NCBI RefSeq assembly: GCF_010093535.1
Contig: NW_022985197.1
Span: 594,726 to 658,725, forward strand
Length of the DNA: 64,000 nucleotides
From: Lindgomyces ingoldianus
Taxonomy: Eukaryota > Ascomycota > Dothideomycetes > Pleosporales > Lindgomycetaceae
Reading direction: 5' to 3'
Below are positions 55,696-64,000 of the stretch, in pieces. The notes under the pieces are model-generated. The model had not been told where the DNA came from and did not search any database. It saw only the letters and a program-made list of their open reading frames with translations. Made by a program: the position numbers and the translations under genes. The stretch's first letter is position 1. The number at the start of each line of letters is the position of its first letter.

Positions 55696-58507
55696 TGGGG
55701 ATGTAAATATTGGATTGTTTTGGGTTTTGGTCAAGCTTTCCTTTGTTTACCACTTAGGGTCAGCCGACTTCCTTCACAAGGAAGTTTTCGTCGCTACTTT
55801 GGAGCTGCTGGTGTTAATGATATTACTGGGTAACTTAGTTCGTGTTTTATATGTGACTTCCAGGCTGGGTTTGGTCTGGTAGAGCAAGTAAAGAAAGATC
55901 CATCTGAAACTTTCGTTCGCCTCGTCTGCTCGCATTACTGTTTTTCTGTCTCACATTGACTTGTTCTCATACACACCCGGGTATGCATCTGAATGCTGTG
56001 TTTTTCTGTAGCAAGTCTTACCGCTCGAGCATCCACCAGAGGCTGGGAGCGAAGTGCAGGTCTTTCATTGCAGCCAACAGAGGAAAGTGCAGTCTTACGG
56101 CCAACCCCTCAGTATTCCTTCACTAGATATTGGCAATACCTTTCCAAGCCCTAAAACTTTTCCCTCCATGCTCTTGAAAATATTATCGAGGAGAACTCCT
56201 TCGACCCTAGTACTCGCTGACCATCCAGGACGTTGTCCAGTCCCTATTCTTCACAACGTAATTACAAGACACGGATCGTCGCCCGGAAGATGTTGAGATA
56301 ATCGAAGACGCAAGCATACCGGGTACGGTGTTCCCGCCGTTCCTCATCCATCTTGGCGTACGCCGAATCTTGCCATAAACGGAGCCCGTTAGCTGGCTTC
56401 ATATTATCGACATTGACTACTTCGATGCGATACGCTGACCAAGGGCCGGCGGTAACGGTATCTCCACGACACCTCAGCACTTGATACAAATACCTCCTGT
56501 CAATACTTCAATTATGACAGGTATCAACATCTTAACCTTATTACAAGAATCAGAGGTGATGTCTAGCAGAACCTAAATCCCGGTATTCAACCTACATTGC
56601 TATTTTCCGTGGAATGTGTCGGAATGGAGTGTGGGGACCAGTGTTTTCCGCGAGACCAAAAAGCTTCTTTGATTATGTTTGGCCGAACTCTGATTTTCCC
56701 GATTGTTATTTAATGTAAATTTGGTGGGCCTATGGCTAGAGAGAAAGTCAAGGTATCGAGATTTGCAGTTCTTTAGAAGAACCATTCTTAGTGAGACCAC
56801 TCGCCGGATGGGGATTGTGTGGGGCTAGTCTGTGGTTGAACAGAAAGGAAGCTATATATAGGCCCTAATTATAATGCACAATAGCTTGGAGGTTCATCTT
56901 GAACAAGGTGAGCTGAGCTTCATTAGAACCGATTGTCCTCGATGATGGTGGATGAAGGAGACGATGTCAGTAAAGGACTGTGGTTGCAAGGTTGCGTACT
57001 GCGCAAGGCTGACCGGGGAATTTAACAACTCTCACGTCATTCGAGGTGCATAGTCTTCACGTGAAGGGAAAAATAGACAAGCCTTGGAACATTGGCTTTG
57101 AGTTTCGGTAAATTATCATTGCACCACATATACTTGCTCATATCGGCCTATTGCGGCATGCAGTAAAAGGGACTAGCCAAGATATCAGTCTCCATTTTCT
57201 CCTTGTTCCTCGCATCGCGGAGCGACTCACCACTCAGGCAATCCCTGAATATGTCCTTCTCGGCGCGCTCGCCATTGGCTCGAGCAACGATCTACCATAG
57301 GTCAGTTTCTAGACCGGCTACTGCCTTATATTGTATGTAAATATTAGCTTCTAAACTTAGACTCTCAGTTACCACAATCTATTTAGAATATACAGAGAAC
57401 TAAAAGGATTAATAGAGAATCAATGGGACAGTAAAGCGGCTGGACAGCGGCTCATGGAATACAAATAGGGCACGCACGGGGAAGGACTGACTGAATGCAA
57501 AATGCATGTGCCCCAAGCATACCTCCGGCGGCCATAGGTGGACAGTTGAAACCCAGAAAGAAGGGATTTCTATTCCATTTGGCGCCCATACCTAATGTTG
57601 TCTGTCAAAGACGAAAAGTTAGCACGGTCTCCAGTCCAGCCCAGTCTACTGAATAAGGCGGTCCACATTGGCCACACGATGCTCATCGAGATGACAGGAC
57701 CATAGGTCGTCAAATCTCCGTATCTCTCTTAATAGTGGTGAATAGCTATCACAGTGGGGAGTAGGATTCTTCCAACGAAAAGTATGGAGATCGAGGCCCC
57801 CGTACAGGAGGGGATATCTCCGGATCTTCGGGGGCGGCGCCCACGAGGACAGAAAACAAAAAAGGCGCATATGTCGGGAAGAATCTCTGCCGCTGCTTAG
57901 GCTTCGACTACGAGTGGATCGGGCAGCAGGAGTGAATATCAGCTCGAGACGTGACAACGATTCGGTTAACCGCAGATTATGTCAGCCGCCAAGGAGCCGA
58001 AACGCGGCGTAGTGGGAGAAATTTCTGGGTTTATCATGTTCCCACGCCCACTAGATGGTCTTGCTTCCAAAAGACCATGTGCCTTCTGTCCCTCAGCACT
58101 TGGGCCCACAGCCCCGGACACTGCACGACTCCAATTGACTACTTTTCTGCCCATCGTCATGCTCCCCACGTCGCGCTCTTAAACTCTTCGTCCGGCAGTT
58201 TTGTGCCGACGCTTCCCGAATATCACTGAACCCTTTCTACCTTTCCGTTCTCATCCTACTACGAGACCAGCAGCAAGGTAAGTAGTTCTACGAATTTTTT
58301 AATCCTCCTTTACTATGATGAGTTCGTCCAAATTTTAGATGTTAGACTTGCGACTACAACGCATGAGCGCACTACGACGTCCTGAGCAAACGCCTCTTCC
58401 TCAACCTCGTCTTCACCACTTCATGGATACTTCCAGCTAATACCTACTTTCTAGGCCAACCCTGATTAGATATTCCTCGTATCTCTCGCCTCTCATCTCT
58501 TTCAAGA
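55696..58507. other. intergenic region, 2.8 kb
   Basis: 3' flank of the GH76 gene and upstream region of ADE4. It has TA-rich stretches (e.g. 57301-57420) and no supportable gene. The right end holds the ADE4 leader. Confidence 0.5.
58278..58454 (+). promoter_or_regulatory. probable 5'-UTR intron of ADE4 containing a 33-aa upstream ORF
   Basis: Consensus donor AAG|GTAAGT at 58278, a good branch sequence GCTAATACC (58436-58444) and acceptor TTTCTAG ending at 58454, 53 nt before the ADE4 ATG. An AUG at 58339 opens a 33-codon frame that ends in TAA (58438-58440) inside the same intron. A weaker alternative acceptor (TTTTAG, ending 58338) would leave that upstream ORF at the very start of the second leader exon. 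Splice choice could thus switch the upstream ORF on or off (inference). Confidence 0.5.
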
Positions 58508-60461
58508 TGTGTGGCATTATCGCCGTAATCCATGCGGACCCGTAAGCTACCGGCTTGAACGAGATAATGCATTTTGTACTAAGAACAGACAAGGAAATCG
58601 CAATCCGCTGCTGTGGAGATCCACGATGCTCTGTATCTCCTTCAACACCGCGGACAGGATGCTGCGGGCATAGTCAGCTGTGGGGCTGGTGGACGATTCC
58701 ACCAATGCAAAGGCAACGGAATGGCTTCCAAGGTCTTCCACGACGGAGCTCGAGTTGCTGAGCTACCCGGATTCATGGGCCTCGGGCACCTCCGATATCC
58801 CACCGCAGGGAGCAGCGCAAATTCTGAAGCCCAGCCATTTTACGTCAATAGTCCTTATGGCATCTGCATGACCCACAACGGTAACCTCATCAATGCTCCC
58901 AAGCTGAAGCTATTCCTCGACCAAGAGGCGCATAGACATATCAATACTGAAAGTGACAGCGAGCTGATGCTCAACATATTCGCAAATGAGCTCAATGAGA
59001 CTGGGAAGGCGCGTATCAACTCCAGCGACTGCTTCGCTTCCCTCGAGCGCATGTACAAGCGCTGTGTTGGTGGATGGGCGTGCACTGCTATGCTTGCAGG
59101 TAAACTTGACCTGACTCTTTCGGCCCTGGTGTAACACAAACTGACTTTATTCAGGTTTTGGTCTTATCGGCTTCCGCGATCCCTATGGCATTCGCCCTAT
59201 GGTGCTTGGATCTAGAAAATCTAGCGGTGGCGATGGATTGGACTACATGATGGCTTCAGAGAGCGTTGCCCTCGTCCAAGGTGGTTACACTACTTTCCAG
59301 GACATTCTCCCCGGACAGGCCGTCATCATTGAAAAAGGCAAAGAACCCGTGTTCCACCAAGTGCATCCACAACTGGCCTATACTCCGGATATCTTCGAAT
59401 ACGTTTATTTCGCGCGTCCAGACGCTGTCATTGATGGCATTGATGTAGACGAAAGCCGGCGCAATATGGGCTTCAAACTAGCGGAGACAATCAGGCGACA
59501 GCTTGGCCCCGAGAGACTTCACGAGATTGATGTAGTGATGCCGATCCCAGAAACTAGCATCACTTCTGCCCTCTGTGTGGCTGAAGCGCTCGGAAAGCCC
59601 TATTGCCAAGGGTTCGTCAAGAATCGCTACATCTTCCGTACCTTCATCATGCCATCGCAGAAGCTGCGGCAGAAAGGTGTACGAGCGAAGCTTAACCCTA
59701 TGCGCAAGAAGTTCGAAGACAAGAACGTTCTGCTTGTGGACGATTCCATTGTCCGAGGAACTACATCCCGCGAAATCGTTCTGATGGCGAGGGAAGCGGG
59801 TGCTAAGAAAGTCTACTTCTCTTCATGCGCTCCACCCATCACCAACGCCCACATTTACGGAATTGACCTTGCCTCGTCATCAGAACTTATTGCGCATCAC
59901 AGGAATTCAAGCGCAATCGCCAAGCATATTGGAGCGGACGATGTGATCTATCAGACTCTGCCAGACCTTATCGAAGCCTGTGCCTCGCTGTCTCCTCGGG
60001 ATCCAGCTTCCCAGAAATTTGAAGTCGGTGTCTTCTGTGGAAAGTATGTCACACCAGTTGACGATGACTACTTTGAGCACCTCGAGCAAATTCGAGGGGA
60101 GAGCCGCAAGCTTAAGATCATGGAGTCGGCGCGAGTGGCTGTGGTGCAGGGAGTTGCAGATCAGAAGCAGATTCGGATGGCAGCAAAGGGAGTGGTAAGT
60201 GATTCAAACCCCCCTGTTTCAGAATCACAAATACTCATTTATGAAATATAGGAGGTAGACCAGCATGGCAATGTCATCCCCACCGAGAATGGAAGCCCGG
60301 ACTGGCGCCCTCTCAATGTTGCAAAGGTAAATGGGGTGGTCGAGGAAATGAACGGGACCAAGAGACCTGGCGAAAATGAGGAGAGACTGAAGAGCGACGA
60401 GCAAATCCGACCTCGGATCAGCCAAGACATCAGTCTTCATAATCTGAACGACCATCCTTGA
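58508..60461 (+). CDS. ADE4: amidophosphoribosyltransferase (glutamine PRPP amidotransferase)
   Basis: Four exons, 58508..58542, 58594..59099, 59155..60194, 60252..60461; 596 aa. It catalyses the first committed step of purine synthesis: PRPP + glutamine to phosphoribosylamine. Cys2 in '[12 protein letters not shown]' is the glutaminase nucleophile; the 35-nt first exon joins '[20 protein letters not shown]'. Further landmarks: '[13 protein letters not shown]', '[12 protein letters not shown]', '[19 protein letters not shown]' across intron 2, '[19 protein letters not shown]', '[13 protein letters not shown]' and the PRPP loop '[17 protein letters not shown]'. The C-terminal 70 residues from exon 4 are a poorly conserved hydrophilic tail. 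Length is typical for fungi. Confidence 0.96.
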
Positions 60462-62929
60462 GCACCGTTAGAGCAACCACTCGGTAATCTCATGATATAT
60501 CAAAAGTCTTGAGTGGTTTCATACACGTTGTTTACGTTATAAATAGTCCAGCTTCCTTTTAGCGTTCAGCGACGTATATTCCTTCCAGGAAGGCATAAAC
60601 TGAAAATTGATGGCTATGCGGTCCTGTCGTTTCATTCGGTCATTCTGTCATTCTGTCAGCGTATCGGTTAATCAAGGTCAGGGTCAGGTGTAGTCTTCGC
60701 AAGAACAATTGAAATATTTTAGATACCTACTGCTTCTTCATAAATTTCGGTCAGCTACTGCATTTCACGTCAGATTCTCGACTCATAATTCCAGGAGAAG
60801 TCTCTCTATCTTATCGATGCTATTCGTGACTTGTGGGTCAAGCCCTAGAACACTAGAACTTTAGTCTAGAATATGCTGCGCAATGAGGAATTAAAGGTTC
60901 TGGAAGGGGGCGAGAAAGAATCACGGCATATTTGTGCCGAAAGTAGAACACATATAAGGGAGGTTTGGTGAGAAGGTCTCTTGTGATGAACAAGGAGAGT
61001 GCTAATGAATTCCAGCATGCTAGTGCCCATTCCAGGTCGCAGAGGAGGATTTTTGAACTAGTAAGTCTCTTGTTAGAATCCAGGAGAGAGCCAACAGAAT
61101 GCTTTTATATCTGTCTAATCTTGAGTCCGTATCATTTTCTGTAGCAAGTCCAATAGGTAGTACAAATAAGACTTCCACCGCCCATCCAGCACCCCACGAC
61201 CGTCGGTTATATTGCAGTTGCCACCACGGCCCTACAATATACCCCTCGCCCGGTCTGAGAGTACAGGATGCTGCATTAAGCTACCGTTAGGGAAGTGCTT
61301 AGCTCTCTGAGTCACGTTCAGCGTGGTCAACAGCCCCCAGTACGGTTCTACGCTACTGTTCATATGATGGCCGTATGTATCGTACTTCGCCCTATACCGG
61401 TACGGTAGCATGTGATAGATTCCAGGTGGTGAGGAAGGCTAATTAGCGGAAATTTTCCAGTCCAGTGTAATCTTATAGCTGCTACATACACTAATCTAAC
61501 TGCTTTAGTTAATCATCCGCAATGGTAATAGCTTAAGGTTAGTCGTAAGCAGTATCTAATGCTCCATTAGATTGTCTTTAACTTCCTCTTAGTCTCTGCG
61601 AACTTATGCAATCGTAAGAGGTGTTTTAGCACAGCTAGAAAGAATGTTACAACAGTCAGGAATTAGCTATGAGACTTAACAATCAAGGTGGTACAACTAA
61701 AAAGTACTAGCTTGAAAATAAGGACGTTAAAGGCTCTCCACCCGACTTTACAGCAGTAATTGAAGGGCTGTTATAACTATCCAAGATTCTGATGGCTATT
61801 AACTTCTAGAAATAGGTATGATATACGGTCCCCTTACAGCGTACAGTTTCCGTTACGTATTATAGGGATCATCGTTTTATTGCTATCATAGCTCAGATAC
61901 CAATCGTATTTACCTCCCAAAACAACCCGTAACTACGGCCTGCGCAAAGCTGACCACACTAGCCACGGTGTCTAGCATAAATGCCTTAAAGTGTCTAGCC
62001 TTCAGTGGCCGGAACTACCGATAACGTTCCAGAATGCCACTACCGTCTGTTAGGCAATAGGCATACCGGAGCAGGCCTACTGGCCCTCCCTGCCGGCGGT
62101 GTCGGTGTAACATCCATACCACCCCCGAACTACTATGGAACTTCCACTTCCTACACAATCCGATCGTGGCTTATATGCTGAAGAATAAAAGCTATGCAAC
62201 AAACAGGATTGCTATCTTACATATATGTCGTACACGTCCACACGTGAGTCATGATACAAATAATGTACGATTCTGGCCTTATGTATCCTCAATTTCATAC
62301 CAAGAGGAGTAATGCCGTATGTCTGTACACTTTACATAGCTATTACGTACCTATCGTGCATGTCCTGCATACCCTGCATTTCCTGCATTAGAGAGTAATT
62401 ATGTCTAGGCATGAAACAAATGGTGGGATACTCAAAGAAAAGGAGCGTCTGAGTCTGCCGTTTAGGCTCTCTTAATGTGTCAAGGTAGCACAGTCTCTAT
62501 TCCTTCTGGCGTTTACCGACTCTTCTCTGCTCCATCATACTTCCCATAACACTCTATCAACAGCGATATTCCCCGTCATCTTTGCCAATTGGTGATGCTG
62601 AGTCTCTCTTCGTCGGCTATATATGGCCTTGGTATTAAATACCACATTATATAAGCGGGAAAGAGAATATCCTCAAAGGGTTGTGAGCATACACAGTACT
62701 TTAGACAGAATATTTAGCTGTAAGCGAGTAGATCTTCACCTGTACCAATAATCTACTTAATAATAGACCGTCCTTCGATCCGCACAGCCTCTGTCCTCCT
62801 CACCACTCTATTTAGCATATGGACCGACACATGTTTCACGGATACCAATAAAAATATCGCCTCTTCTGTAATCCACTATCCTAGTCCTTGCGTTGTTGAC
62901 TTATACATCTCTTCCATCGCCTATCGCCT
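60462..62929. other. gene-poor region, 2.5 kb, TpA-rich
   Basis: No gene supported. Stop codons are dense in all frames, and TA-rich words dominate between about 61.44 and 61.74 kb. Confidence 0.5.
61441..61740. other. RIP-like mutated DNA
   Basis: Hand count over these 300 bases: TpA 34 against ApT 21 (ratio about 1.6), and CpA+TpG 29 against ApC+GpT 35 (about 0.83). Both lie on the RIP side of the thresholds in common use (above 0.89 and below 1.03). Short windows are noisy: a control line at 20281-20340 gave 1.0 and 0.82, so only the TpA excess discriminates here. No second copy of this sequence lies in the window. Confidence 0.4.
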
Positions 62930-63259
62930 TCAACTCTCATTTGCTAATTGCTCTAGTTGCTCAAATAACTCACTCACAGTTTTCGAATAGTCGAGATCAA
63001 TATTGCACCATGACTTCCATCCTTCCTTCCATTCAGACATATCATTCTCGCCCGTTAAGCCTAGGAGCGCGAAGATCTTGTCGCATGGATACGCTACCGA
63101 TTTATTGCCCATTGAGTGCATTATCTGAAGCAAATCCTGGTTAAACTGTTGAGATTGCCTTTCCTTGGAGCATCGCTGATGCTGGGGCTCTAGAATATCA
63201 AAAAAGTGGCGCAAAACTGATGTCTTTAAATTTGCCAGCTCTCCAACTAGGGTGACATT
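62930..63259 (-). pseudogene. remnant of a HET-domain (heterokaryon incompatibility) gene
   Basis: An open stretch of 109 codons between two stops, with no ATG at a plausible start. It contains 'SVAYPCDKIFALLGLTGEND' and 'NIDLDYSKTVSELFEQL', close to the conserved second half of the fungal HET domain (pattern 'DPRDKVYALLGL...DYSKSV..VY'). Upstream 'VLRHFFDILEPQHQ' may be the linker before it. The 5' half of the domain and any C-terminal part could not be found in adjacent frames; stops flank it on both sides. Most likely a decayed fragment, although unrecognised introns cannot be excluded. It sits in the gene-poor right end next to RIP-like DNA. Confidence 0.55.
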
Positions 63260-64000
63260 CTATGTAATTAATGAGACGAATCATGAACCGTAGATTATAG
63301 GTATTATTGGATCTCTAGGCGAAAGAGTCATGGCCGCACAACATAATGGCTTGGAACGGGAGTGCGGCTTCCTAAGGGTAATTGCTTAGTCAGTCGGATG
63401 GATGTGGAGAGAAAGTGTCCAGCATCTTTGCGTTGCTTCGATTTGCTAGATCGTAACGACATAGAATTGAAGTGAGGCTGTTCTAGGCTTTGCGGAGCAT
63501 AAACGAAAGAGGGGTCGAAGTCCGGTTAGCTGGAGGGTGAAGGTGCATTCCCCCTCGCCTTCCCTTACCATACTAGTAGACTAATGCGGACCAATTCATC
63601 ACTCCATAATACGGCATAACGCGCGGATGAATGAAGGGCTTGGCCAGGGTGTGCGCTATTTCATGACCGAGGCCATCTGTCCCGTGAGAATAACCCCCCC
63701 CCCTCCTCCCTTCGTTTGCCCCTTCTACATCTCCCACTGAGATGATTATTCGCCTCGCCCGGTCAAACAATATCGCTCACTTAATGTGCTCCACTATTGC
63801 ATTCTTACCTGTGCATGATCGCATCATCTGCTGAGGGAGTACTTGAAGGGCACTCATGATCCATGCTGGGTACTCCTTTCTAACAGTGACCCTTTACACG
63901 GCGTGGTTGGTGTAGCTGTGGCTCGTGGAATGGTTACCAATGCAGAATGTTAATTCAATATATTCGAGCATCTTGTGGACCAATCCCAGGTTCCGCCCAG
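63260..64000. other. right end of window, no gene recognised
   Basis: 740 bp. A 65-codon minus-strand frame (63573-63770) has no recognisable motif. This may be degraded upstream DNA of the HET remnant. Confidence 0.4.

Noticed and set aside
57646..57957. 103-codon minus-strand frame upstream of ADE4
   Set aside because: Arg/Ser/Leu-rich, no recognisable motif, no codon bias; treated as chance.

Overview
The window is nuclear DNA of a filamentous ascomycete (Pezizomycotina). Most genes are split by short GT-AG introns, and they encode typical fungal housekeeping proteins. A RID-type cytosine methyltransferase, a family confined to Pezizomycotina, and a secreted CBM1 (fungal cellulose-binding) protein point the same way. 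A Leotiomycetes-like origin is possible, but the sequence alone does not prove it. All exon joins below were worked out by hand from splice signals, reading frame and family motifs.

Layout. 0-10.4 kb: RNase P subunit Rpr2/Rpp21 (+), an acyl-protein-thioesterase-like hydrolase (-), a C2H2 zinc-finger protein with a degenerate exonuclease domain (+), a SHB17-like histidine phosphatase (-), a four-exon secreted CBM1 protein (-) and NAA50 N-acetyltransferase (-). 10.6-14.2 kb: MICOS subunit MIC19 (+) and RID (+). 15.3-25.0 kb: a DUF7730/2EXR-like protein (-), an RS-rich glycine-zipper protein (-), SRP receptor alpha (-), and YIF1 (+) head to head with it. 26-36.6 kb: a Pcl-type cyclin (-), a 34-codon small ORF with strong codon bias (-), a pathogen-related/SnoaL-like protein (-) and a compact PIP-kinase-like protein (+). 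40.6-48.5 kb: a large F-box-like/UBA protein (+), a DUF1115-only protein (-) and the mitochondrial Mg2+ channel MRS2 (+). 48.4-60.5 kb: ARG5,6 (-), v-SNARE SNC1 (-), the GPI-anchored GH76 mannanase-like DFG5/DCW1 (+) and ADE4 (+). 60.5-64 kb: gene-poor sequence with a TpA-rich, RIP-like stretch and a remnant of a HET-domain gene.

No operon or obvious metabolic cluster is present. Several genes serve the secretory route and cell surface (SRP receptor alpha, YIF1, SNC1, DFG5/DCW1, CBM1 protein). Others act in mitochondria (MIC19, MRS2, ARG5,6) or in primary biosynthesis (ARG5,6, ADE4). The most noteworthy items are the RID gene in the same window as RIP-like DNA, the zinc-finger/pseudo-exonuclease, the orphan CBM1 protein, the 34-codon ORF, and a 5'-leader intron in ADE4 that holds an upstream ORF. 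No tRNA, rRNA, CRISPR array or intact transposon was seen.
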